Below, in pieces: positions 1-6,157 of a DNA stretch of 12,172 nt. The notes below the pieces were generated by a model. It had not been told where the DNA came from, ran no database searches, and worked only from the letters and a program-made list of their open reading frames with translations. This DNA comes from SIG565 sp045601525 (lineage in GTDB: Bacteria; Bacillota; Clostridia; Oscillospirales; Acutalibacteraceae). The stretch lies in contig JAZRZR010000015.1 in NCBI GenBank assembly GCA_045601525.1, positions 1-12,172 on the forward strand, read 5' to 3'. The translations under genes and the position numbers were made by a program. Each line of letters starts with the position of its first letter. Position 1 is the first letter of the stretch.

Positions 1-2
1 GG

Positions 3-137
3 GCAAATCTTTTGCTTAAAAAATTCAAGTCCATCAAAGCAATTTCAAATGCAACTGTTGATGAAATTTTAGAAATTAATGGATTTTCAAGAAATGTTGC
101 ACAAAATATAATTGAATATTTTGAAAATAAAAAGTAA
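3..137 (+). CDS. uvrC: UvrC C-terminal fragment (5' end outside window)
   Basis: This is the 3' end of a gene entering from the left. The third frame is open from base 3 to a TAA at 135-137 and gives 44 residues. They contain LLKKFKSIKAI, then the hairpin ILEINGFSRNVAQNI and the end IIEYF. This is the helix-hairpin-helix pattern that closes UvrC, the excinuclease subunit that cuts on both sides of a lesion in UvrABC nucleotide excision repair; this end of the family contacts DNA. The call rests on pattern recognition of a short tail. Other proteins with a terminal HhH domain, such as DNA ligase, cannot be fully excluded, but the fit of spacing and ending to UvrC is good. The gene converges on the mutarotase-like gene to its right and shares a terminator with it. 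Confidence 0.72.
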   Translation, partial: ANLLLKKFKSIKAISNATVDEILEINGFSRNVAQNIIEYFENKK

Positions 138-167
138 AAGAGTTAGGCAAAAGCCTAACTCTTTTTT
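136..167. terminator. Bidirectional intrinsic terminator between convergent genes
   Basis: A near-perfect hairpin has arm AGAGTTAGGC (139-148), loop AAAA (149-152) and arm GCCTAACTCT (153-162). It extends by A-T pairs, and a run of T follows to 167. On the opposite strand the same stem is followed by CTTTTACTTTTTATTTT, so it can also stop leftward transcripts. It fills the 31-base gap between the uvrC end and the stop codon of the convergent DUF4380-like gene. Confidence 0.9.
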
Positions 168-168
168 A

Positions 169-1104
169 TTAAAGTTTAGAAATGAAATTTTCGATTGATT
201 CGTCATCCTTGCGGTCAAAATCACAGGGCTTTTTGGTAAGTGACCAGTTTTCAACATGTGTGACGGTTTGGTTAGGAGCAACCTTTTTAAGTTCACCTAA
301 TGTTTCAACCTCGGTGAAGTTTGCACAAGAATATGTTTCAAAGGAAACACCACCATCAGGATATACACCTGTTTCATAATTGGGGTAGTATTTCTTTGTA
401 AATACTGAATCATCAAGCACATAATAAACAGTACCATCTTTTAGATGGAAACCAAGTTTTAAGCGGTCAACAGCGGGCTGTTTAATAGTCGTGTATTTTT
501 TGCCAAGATAAATTTCGTCCATTCTGAAATCGGTGTAGGGCCAAATAGCAATCTTGCCGTTAGGAAGAAGACCTGTGGGATTAGTATTCATAGGAATAAT
601 CTCAAGGCCACCCTTTGAACAAAGCGATAAGGACCAAATTGCGAACTCTTTAATACGAGCGCCAAGGTTTGTTACATAGTGGGTAACCTCAACATTAGAA
701 GCATCAGCATCAAGTAATAATTTAATTTCCATTTGGATATCGTTTTTCTTTTGTGCGGGAGGAGTGAGAATTATACCATCTTTGCCGTTTTCGTTGATTA
801 TTTTGTAATCAACGGGGTCATTATCAGGATAGTATATTTCGGGATACCATTCGGGTGAAGTCCATAATCTATGACCGCCATAGAGACAGTAGAACTTGTC
901 TTCGCCGTAGTAATCTTTGAAGGGTTGGCCAACGCTTCGAGAGAAGATTTCCATATTATCGTTAAGAATATTGACACCATCAATAAAACTGTAACGGATA
1001 ATACGGGGACCGAAATCAAGTGTTGCCACTAATTCAACAATATCGTTGGAAAGGCGCACACAACGGCCGTAATCCTTATAGTTGATTTCTTGAATGTTTA
1101 CCAT
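169..1104 (-). CDS. Galactose mutarotase-like (DUF4380-type) protein
   Basis: A 311-residue protein without signal peptide or membrane segment, so probably cytoplasmic. It resembles the DUF4380 / aldose 1-epimerase-like beta-sandwich group. An early strand carries TLDFGPRII (29-36), followed by the conserved GGHRLWTSPE (76-85) and the aromatic-rich EWYPEIYYPD just after it. A late block, NFTEVETLGEL (262-272), and the ending HVENWSL (283-289) are also typical of the fold. These proteins bind sugars; some relatives interconvert alpha and beta sugar anomers, but the catalytic role of this subgroup is not settled, so the substrate is unknown. It is the second gene of an operon. The upstream tmcAL stop (1106-1108) lies one base before this ATG, and the ribosome site AAAGGAG (1120-1114) lies inside the tmcAL coding end, suggesting coupled translation. 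The galactokinase-family gene in the facing operon makes a role in sugar supply plausible, but that is inference. Confidence 0.75.
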   Translation of the reverse strand: MVNIQEINYKDYGRCVRLSNDIVELVATLDFGPRIIRYSFIDGVNILNDNMEIFSRSVGQPFKDYYGEDKFYCLYGGHRLWTSPEWYPEIYYPDNDPVDYKIINENGKDGIILTPPAQKKNDIQMEIKLLLDADASNVEVTHYVTNLGARIKEFAIWSLSLCSKGGLEIIPMNTNPTGLLPNGKIAIWPYTDFRMDEIYLGKKYTTIKQPAVDRLKLGFHLKDGTVYYVLDDSVFTKKYYPNYETGVYPDGGVSFETYSCANFTEVETLGELKKVAPNQTVTHVENWSLTKKPCDFDRKDDESIENFISKL

Positions 1105-1105
1105 G

Positions 1106-2287
1106 TTAAAAATCTCCTTTAATTAATTTATGATAATATTCATTACCGCACCTTTGCGGGAAATTAAGTGACAAAGAAAACAAATCGGTTGAGGTGTTTT
1201 CTAATTCCCATACACGAAGTCCAAATTCATCAAGTTTATTGATGTCATCAACATTACAAATAACGGGAACAGTTGCGCTTGCAACAAGCTGTGGCAAGAG
1301 TTCTAAAGCATCTTCTCTTATGCCTAAAACTCGAATATAAGGCGGTTGCTTATTAAAAAATGAATTATCAATATCAAGAAAAGCCGATAAAACTATTCTT
1401 CTGATACGAGCTAATGTATAGCGTTTGGTTTTTAAGTTTTGGTATAATTCCTCAAGAGTTACCGAATTGGAAACGGCCTTCAAAAAACGATTATCAAGCC
1501 CCTCGCTAATATCGGCAATTTTAGATAAAGATTTATCGGATAGTTTTTTTCGAAGGTCGGCCAAAATGGCTGTTTCAATGTTTTTTATATTGGAAACGGG
1601 GACTGTTTTAATCGCATTAAACGAATTGGACGGCATATATTTTTTTATTGCTTCAAAATTACCGTTTTTAATATCCTCACGCAGTTTTGAGGCGGATACG
1701 GTGATATCTTCATCAAAACTATCATGCGCTGCACCGATGCGTTTTACGGCCTTAAATTCACAATTAAAATTGAGGTGTGAGGCGGCCGAAATATATTCGG
1801 TTGCAAGTGTGTCGTTCGGATTGGTTAATATTTCTTTATAAACCGGAGAAATTTCGCCTGCCAGGTCACTGCGAAGTTTGGCAAATGTTGAACCGGTATT
1901 AAGATTTTCACCCAGTTTTGCATTAAATTCTTCGCTTTCAATAAGCTTTGCAGTGTTAATTAAGGAAGCAATATCACCACATTCACTACCAAAAGCAATT
2001 TTATCAACAAATCCTGTGGATTTCAGAATAGAAACGCTTCCGAAAGCAAAGTTTTGAGCTGTTGACATTGCCCAAGGAGTAGGCAATTCCACAACCATAT
2101 CAACACCGCCCGCAAGTGCGGCGGTCACACGCTCGGCCTTTGGGAAAATAGCAGTATCACCACGCTGAACAAAGTTGCCGCTCATAACACAAATGATTTT
2201 GCTATCCTTCGTTTTTACAGTATCAATAAGGTGTTTATGACCATTGTGGAAAGGGTTAAATTCTGCAACTATACCAATATTTTGCAC
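1106..2287 (-). CDS. tmcAL: tRNA(Met) cytidine acetate ligase TmcAL (YlbM family)
   Basis: A 393-residue cytoplasmic enzyme of the nucleotidyltransferase superfamily, close to the usual length of about 400. The N-terminus shows GIVAEFNPFHNGH, with the nucleotide-binding HxGH motif at residues 14-17. MSGNFVQRGD (35-44) and a proline/alanine-rich VVELPTPWAMSTAQ (65-78) follow, all hallmarks of YlbM/TmcAL. A later SASKLRE block is typical of the family's second half. Known members use ATP and acetate, through acetyl-AMP, to acetylate the wobble cytidine (C34) of elongator tRNA(Met), which secures AUG decoding. The start is GTG at 2287-2285. It is preceded by AAAGGA (2302-2297) at 9 bases, and no better start lies nearby. 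It is first in a two-gene operon with the DUF4380-like gene and is divergent from ackA, another enzyme of acetate and ATP. Confidence 0.93.
   Translation of the reverse strand: MQNIGIVAEFNPFHNGHKHLIDTVKTKDSKIICVMSGNFVQRGDTAIFPKAERVTAALAGGVDMVVELPTPWAMSTAQNFAFGSVSILKSTGFVDKIAFGSECGDIASLINTAKLIESEEFNAKLGENLNTGSTFAKLRSDLAGEISPVYKEILTNPNDTLATEYISAASHLNFNCEFKAVKRIGAAHDSFDEDITVSASKLREDIKNGNFEAIKKYMPSNSFNAIKTVPVSNIKNIETAILADLRKKLSDKSLSKIADISEGLDNRFLKAVSNSVTLEELYQNLKTKRYTLARIRRIVLSAFLDIDNSFFNKQPPYIRVLGIREDALELLPQLVASATVPVICNVDDINKLDEFGLRVWELENTSTDLFSLSLNFPQRCGNEYYHKLIKGDF
1114..1120 (-). promoter_or_regulatory. Ribosome binding site embedded in the tmcAL 3' end
   Basis: On the minus strand AAAGGAG lies inside the last codons of tmcAL (the KGDF ending), 9 bases before the ATG of the downstream gene. 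Stop and start are separated by one base (TAACATG). This fixes the start of the mutarotase-like protein and suggests translational coupling. Confidence 0.8.
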
Positions 2288-2314
2288 AAATCAACATCCT
2301 TTCGAAAAAAAGCC

Positions 2315-2393
2315 TTGAAAAAAGACTGAAAATAAAGTATTATTATTTGGTAAATACTAACATTATAATAGCATACTAAATTAAGTATTGCAA
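2315..2393. promoter_or_regulatory. Divergent tmcAL / ackA promoter region
   Basis: The 138-base gap 2288-2425 must hold both promoters. For ackA the candidates are TTGAAA (2315-2320), 17 bases, TATTAT (2338-2343), or a perfect TATAAT (2364-2369) with a poor -35. For tmcAL, on the minus strand, TTGCAA (2393-2388) is followed after 17 bases by TATTAT (2370-2365). The bases ATTATAAT (2362-2369) are a perfect palindrome, so a TATAAT can be read in both directions from the same spot. Four AGTAT/ATACT copies surround it. Start points are inferred, not known. Confidence 0.55.
2336..2391. repeat. Inverted-repeat half-sites AGTAT/ATACT, possible operator
   Basis: AGTATT (2336-2341) is paired with AATACT (2353-2358), a perfect 6-base inverted repeat with an 11-base spacer. 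A second pair is ATACT (2373-2377) and AGTAT (2384-2388) with a 6-base spacer. ATACTAA also occurs as a direct repeat at 2354-2360 and 2373-2379. The copies flank the palindromic -10 element, as a regulator site would. The arms are short and AT-rich, so chance is possible. Confidence 0.35.
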
Positions 2394-2425
2394 CAAAATT
2401 TTATATTTGAAAAGGGAGTTTTAAG

Positions 2426-3628
2426 ATGAAAGTTTTTGTAGTAAACGCAGGAAGTTCTACGCTTAAATATCAAGTAATTGATATGACTAATGAAGAGATG
2501 GTTTGTAAAGGCCTTTGCGATAAAATTGGCGTTGCTGATGGCTCAACCGGTCTTGTAGAACAAAAAACTGCTGATGGCAGAGTTTATACTGAAGAAATCA
2601 GTTTGCCCACACACGCCGAAGCCTTTGAAAGAGTTGTTTTTGCTCTCACTGAAAGCTCTGCTAAGGTGTTAGATTCCTTTGATGAGATTGTTGCTATCGG
2701 TCAGCGTGTAGTACAGGGTGGCAGCGAATATGCAAGTTCATGCTTAATAACACCTGAAGTTATTGCCAAAATTGATGAACTTGGCGAATTGGCACCTCTT
2801 CACAACCCCGCAAACCTTCTTGCTATTCGTGCTTGCATAAAAACTTTTGGTGAGGACATTCCTCAGGTTGCTGTATTTGATACTTCTTTCCATCAAACAC
2901 TTGAACCAAAAGCATTTATGTACGCACTCCCTTATGAATATTATGAAAAATACGGCATACGTAGATACGGTGCTCACGGTACTTCTCACAAATTTGTTAG
3001 TGAACGTTGCGCCGCTATTGAGGGTAGAGATGACCTTAAGGTAATTACCTGTCATTTAGGTAGCGGTTGCTCTATATCGGCCGTTAATGCAGGAAAGTGC
3101 TGCGATACTTCAATGGGCTTTACTCCTCTTGATGGTTTTATGATGGGTACACGCTGCGGTACTATGGACCCCTCGGCTTTGATTTATATTGCTAAAAAAG
3201 AAAATCTTTCACCAGATGACATCAATACTATTTGCAACAAAAAATCAGGTACTTTAGGCATTTCTTGTCTTACAAACGATAATCGTGATTTGGTGGCTGC
3301 GGCGCAAAACGGCAACGAAAAAGCCGCTTTGGCACTTGAGATGCAAACCTATCAAATCGTTAAATTCATCGGCTCATATATAGCCGCTATGAACGGCGTT
3401 GATGCAATCGTATTTGCAGGCGGTATCGGCGAAAACAGCCCTGGCTTGCGTAAAAATATTTGTAGTTATCTTGGCTATATGGGTATTAAGATCGATGACA
3501 AAGCCAACGAAACAAGAGGTAAGGAAATTAAGATATCAACCGATGATTCAAATGTTAATGTATATGTTATTCCTACCAACGAGGAACTTGCTATTGCAAG
3601 AGATACTTTGGCTATTATAAGCAAATAA
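2426..3628 (+). CDS. ackA: Acetate kinase
   Basis: A full-length 400-residue cytoplasmic ASKHA-fold kinase that interconverts acetyl phosphate + ADP and acetate + ATP, normally the last, ATP-yielding step of fermentation to acetate. Visible motifs are VNAGSSTLKYQ (6-16), APLHNP (123-128), FDTSFHQT (151-158), YGAHGTSHK (181-189), CHLGSGCSIS (209-218), MGTRCGTMDP (240-249), AGGIGENS and the end PTNEELAIAR. By comparison with the Methanosarcina thermophila enzyme, the catalytic equivalents N7, R94, D152, H126, H184, H210, R243 and E386 are all present. Two oddities are Ala183 where the usual motif reads GFHGTSH, and GQRVVQGG (92-99) where GHRVVHGG is usual. The ribosome site AAAGGGAG (2411-2418) lies 7 bases before ATG. 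No pta gene is adjacent in the window. The gene is followed after 11 bases by the galactokinase-family gene. Confidence 0.95.
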   Translation: MKVFVVNAGSSTLKYQVIDMTNEEMVCKGLCDKIGVADGSTGLVEQKTADGRVYTEEISLPTHAEAFERVVFALTESSAKVLDSFDEIVAIGQRVVQGGSEYASSCLITPEVIAKIDELGELAPLHNPANLLAIRACIKTFGEDIPQVAVFDTSFHQTLEPKAFMYALPYEYYEKYGIRRYGAHGTSHKFVSERCAAIEGRDDLKVITCHLGSGCSISAVNAGKCCDTSMGFTPLDGFMMGTRCGTMDPSALIYIAKKENLSPDDINTICNKKSGTLGISCLTNDNRDLVAAAQNGNEKAALALEMQTYQIVKFIGSYIAAMNGVDAIVFAGGIGENSPGLRKNICSYLGYMGIKIDDKANETRGKEIKISTDDSNVNVYVIPTNEELAIARDTLAIISK

Positions 3629-3639
3629 TTGAGGGAATT

Positions 3640-4914
3640 ATGAGAGTTAGTGAATTAAAGAAAAAAATCATATCAGGCGGTTTTGATGAAACTTTTTCAA
3701 TTTTTTATAAAGACTTAAAAAAAGCTCAAAACCGTTTTTCAAAGGCCTGCGATGAATTCATAAAACTATATGGCGATACTGAAAACGCTCGTTTGTTTTC
3801 GGCACCTGGCCGTACTGAGGTGGGCGGTAATCATACCGACCATCAAAACGGCAGGGTTTTGGCAGGCAGTGTTGATTTAGATGTAATTGCTGTTGTGTGT
3901 CAACGCGAGGATTGTGTTGTTTCGGTTAAATCCGAGGGTTATGATATGGATACTTTATCGGTATCTGAATTAGATATCGTTTCTGAAGAAACCGGAAGAG
4001 CTATATCATTAATTCGCGGTGTGTTGGCTAATTTTGTTAAAAAAGGTTACGAAATTGGTGGTTTTAACGCTTATACAACCTCAAATGTCCTGAAAGGCTC
4101 GGGACTTTCTTCCTCGGCCGCATTCGAGGTTTTGCTTTGCAACATTCTTAGCGGGCTTTATAATGGCGGGAAGATTGACAAAGTTGAAATTGCTAAGATT
4201 TCCCAAAAAGCCGAAAGGGAATATTTTGGCAAGCCTTGTGGCCTTTTAGACCAATCGGCAAGCTCGCTCGGTGGTTTTACTGCCATTGATTTTGCTGACA
4301 ATGAAAACCCAATCGTAGAACAGGTTAAATTTGATATTTCTAATGTGGGATATGCTCTTTGTGTTGTAAATACAGGTGGAAACCACGCAAATTTAACCGA
4401 TGATTATGCTGCTATAACAAATGAATGTGCCGATATTAGCGGATATTTCGGCAAAAAAGTATTAAGAGAGGTTTGTCCTGAGGAATTTCTTGAAAAAATA
4501 GCTGTTTTGCGTGAAAAATTTGGCGATAGGGCAGTGCTGAGAGCGCTTCATTTCTTTAATGAAAATGAGCGTGCTGCTCTTGAAAAAGATGCTCTTAAAA
4601 AAGGTGATTTTGATGAGTTTATACGCCTTGTGAATGAATCGGGTAACTCTTCGTTTAGATTTTTGCAAAACGTTTATTCTACATCAAATCTCAAAGAGCA
4701 GGGCGTTGCATTAGGAATTGCTTTTACCGAGCAGTTTTTATCCTCAAAGGTTGGCGCCGTAAGAGTTCACGGCGGCGGTTTTGCAGGAACAATTCAGTGC
4801 TTTATCCCTGTGGAATTACTTTCCGAATATAAGCAATATATCGAAAATATTTTTGGCAAGGATAGTTGTTATATCTTGAAAATCAGACCTATTGGCGGTT
4901 GCGAAATTAAGTAA
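3640..4914 (+). CDS. galK: Galactokinase-family GHMP kinase
   Basis: A 424-residue cytoplasmic sugar kinase with the three GHMP motifs. Motif 1 is APGRTEVGGNHTDHQ (55-69), the galactokinase signature region. Motif 2 is the ATP loop LKGSGLSSSAA (151-161). Motif 3 is VHGGGFAGTIQCF near the C-terminus. CGLLDQ (200-205) carries the aspartate (D204) that matches the catalytic base of GalK. The expected reaction is galactose + ATP to galactose 1-phosphate, the entry to the Leloir pathway. It differs from the E. coli type: GNHTDH replaces GEHTDY, and about 30 extra residues precede motif 1. It therefore belongs to a divergent Firmicutes branch and its substrate is not certain. The ribosome site GAGGG is at 3631-3635. 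It is the last gene of the ackA operon, with a terminator right behind. No galT or galE is present in the window. Confidence 0.83.
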   Translation: MRVSELKKKIISGGFDETFSIFYKDLKKAQNRFSKACDEFIKLYGDTENARLFSAPGRTEVGGNHTDHQNGRVLAGSVDLDVIAVVCQREDCVVSVKSEGYDMDTLSVSELDIVSEETGRAISLIRGVLANFVKKGYEIGGFNAYTTSNVLKGSGLSSSAAFEVLLCNILSGLYNGGKIDKVEIAKISQKAEREYFGKPCGLLDQSASSLGGFTAIDFADNENPIVEQVKFDISNVGYALCVVNTGGNHANLTDDYAAITNECADISGYFGKKVLREVCPEEFLEKIAVLREKFGDRAVLRALHFFNENERAALEKDALKKGDFDEFIRLVNESGNSSFRFLQNVYSTSNLKEQGVALGIAFTEQFLSSKVGAVRVHGGGFAGTIQCFIPVELLSEYKQYIENIFGKDSCYILKIRPIGGCEIK

Positions 4915-4916
4915 TA

Positions 4917-4947
4917 AATACCCCCTAATTTTAGGGGGTATTATTTT
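4917..4947 (+). terminator. Intrinsic terminator of the ackA-galK operon
   Basis: A hairpin begins two bases after the galK stop codon. The arm AATACCCCC (4917-4925) pairs with GGGGGTATT (4934-4942); the TAATTTTA between them forms the loop or a short extension. The T-rich tail ATTTTG follows. The five G-C pairs make it a strong terminator and isolate the operon from the polysaccharide locus, whose promoter starts about 10 bases later. Confidence 0.92.
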
Positions 4948-4956
4948 GTCGTTTTA

Positions 4957-4985
4957 TTGACATATTTTATTACTTGTTGTATAAT
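4957..4985 (+). promoter_or_regulatory. Perfect consensus sigma-A promoter of the polysaccharide operon
   Basis: TTGACA (4957-4962) and TATAAT (4980-4985) both match the vegetative consensus exactly, with the optimal 17-base spacer. Transcription would start near 4992, giving a leader of about 32 bases before the LCP gene. No operator, leader hairpin or riboswitch is evident, so the operon looks constitutively and strongly transcribed unless a regulator acts within these bases. Confidence 0.9.
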
Positions 4986-5023
4986 ATTTATAACTATTTT
5001 TACTTTTTGGAGATGTTGGGGAA

Positions 5024-6142
5024 ATGAAACAAAATAAACGAAAGGGTCAAGTGGCTGATAGTAGAGATATTTACAGTAATTCTCGTTCCGCAAAGCATGT
5101 GAAAAAATCAAATAGCTCGAAGAAAAGAGGCTGGATTGTAGTTCTTTCAATTGTTTTGGTTTTGGCAATCGTATCTGGCTTTGGTTACGGCTATGTTATG
5201 GACAAGTTGAATGCTATCCAACGCGGTGAAATCAACTCTTCAAATGTTGCTGTAAACGAAGATGTTTTCAGCAAGGATGTTATCAATATTGCCCTTTATG
5301 GTCTTGATACATATACCGAAAACGGAATTGGACGTTCTGATGCTATTATGATTCTTACAGTTGATAAGAAACACAATAAAATCAAGATGACCTCTATTGC
5401 TCGTGACTCTTATGTTTATATCGATAATAAACATGGTAAAGATAAGATTACACACGCCTATGTTTATAAAAGCAAGTTGGCGGATGGTACCGAAATCAAG
5501 GGACCTGAGCTTGCAGTTCGTGTCTTAAATCAAAACTTTAACTTGGATATTACTGATTATGTTACTGTTAGGTTTATACAACTTGCAAACATTATTGATG
5601 CCTTGGGCGGTGTTTATGTTGATGTCAATGCTCAAGAACGAGATGTAATTAACAACGTTTGCGTGCCGACTTTTGCCGAAGAGGGTATTACTTGCAAGCC
5701 CGTTACAAAGACAGGCTATCAATTGCTTGATGGTTTGCAAGCGGTTTCATATTCGCGTGACCGTACTACTGGCTCGGATATTGACCGTACTAACCGTCAA
5801 AAAGAAGTTTTAACTGCAATATTTGAACAGGTTAAAAAGAAAGGGCTTACTAAACTCAATAAGCTTGTTGATATCGGTGTAAGTAATTGTGAAACCTCAC
5901 TCCAAAATAAAGAGATTATTGAGCTTGCAACATGGGCGCTTACAAGCTCACCCACAATTGAAAGCTATACTTTGCCTGATAAAGATTGTAACCCAAAACA
6001 CGGTAATGAGGCCTTGGTAAACGGCGTTTGGTATTATATTTACGATTTGGATATAGCCACTAAAAAGATTCACGATTTTATTAACGAAGAGGGCTATTTT
6101 GCTCCTGTTGATGAAACAACAAGTTCTACTGTATCTAACTAA
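5024..6142 (+). CDS. LCP (LytR-CpsA-Psr) family glycopolymer transferase
   Basis: A 372-residue membrane-anchored protein. Residues 1-35 are basic and cytoplasmic, about 36-58 form one membrane helix (WIVVLSIVLVLAIVSGF), and the rest lies outside. The LCP domain spans about 85-275. It shows NIALYGLDT (88-96), GRSDAIMILTVD (103-114), SIARDSYV (124-131, usually SIPRDT), LGGVYVDV (194-201), YSRDR (243-247) and DRTNRQKEV (254-262). The arginines and aspartates in these blocks bind the lipid pyrophosphate in characterised members. LCP enzymes move glycopolymers from undecaprenyl pyrophosphate onto the cell wall. As the first gene of an exopolysaccharide operon it is likely the enzyme that anchors the polymer made by its neighbours. 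Four cysteines (213, 224, 289, 322) all lie outside the membrane and could form disulfides. GGAG at 5009-5012 or GGGGA at 5018-5022 would serve as ribosome site. The serine/threonine-rich tail is unstructured. Confidence 0.92.
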   Translation: MKQNKRKGQVADSRDIYSNSRSAKHVKKSNSSKKRGWIVVLSIVLVLAIVSGFGYGYVMDKLNAIQRGEINSSNVAVNEDVFSKDVINIALYGLDTYTENGIGRSDAIMILTVDKKHNKIKMTSIARDSYVYIDNKHGKDKITHAYVYKSKLADGTEIKGPELAVRVLNQNFNLDITDYVTVRFIQLANIIDALGGVYVDVNAQERDVINNVCVPTFAEEGITCKPVTKTGYQLLDGLQAVSYSRDRTTGSDIDRTNRQKEVLTAIFEQVKKKGLTKLNKLVDIGVSNCETSLQNKEIIELATWALTSSPTIESYTLPDKDCNPKHGNEALVNGVWYYIYDLDIATKKIHDFINEEGYFAPVDETTSSTVSN

Positions 6143-6146
6143 TTAA

Positions 6147-6153
6147 GAGGTGA
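6147..6153 (+). promoter_or_regulatory. Ribosome binding site deciding the GT2 start
   Basis: GAGGTGA ends 4 bases before the GTG at 6158 and only 1 base before the TTG at 6155. The spacing favours GTG 6158 as the real start, giving the N-terminus MKPNISVIVPVYN, usual for this family. Confidence 0.7.
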
Positions 6154-6157
6154 TTTG

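Noticed and set aside
182..379. 65-codon plus-strand frame opposite the mutarotase-like gene
   Set aside because: The opposite strand encodes a conserved protein end, and the frame starts right after a terminator with no ribosome site.
1425..1841. 138-codon open frame on the plus strand inside tmcAL
   Set aside because: It lies wholly antisense to a well-recognised gene, has no convincing ribosome site and resembles no family; it is a reading-frame shadow.
2744..3055. 103-codon open frame antisense to ackA
   Set aside because: It is fully covered by a conserved part of acetate kinase on the other strand; composition and lack of motifs point to chance.
6155..6157. TTG as start of the first GT2 gene
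   Set aside because: It sits only 1 base after the GAGGTGA ribosome site; the GTG three bases later is better spaced.
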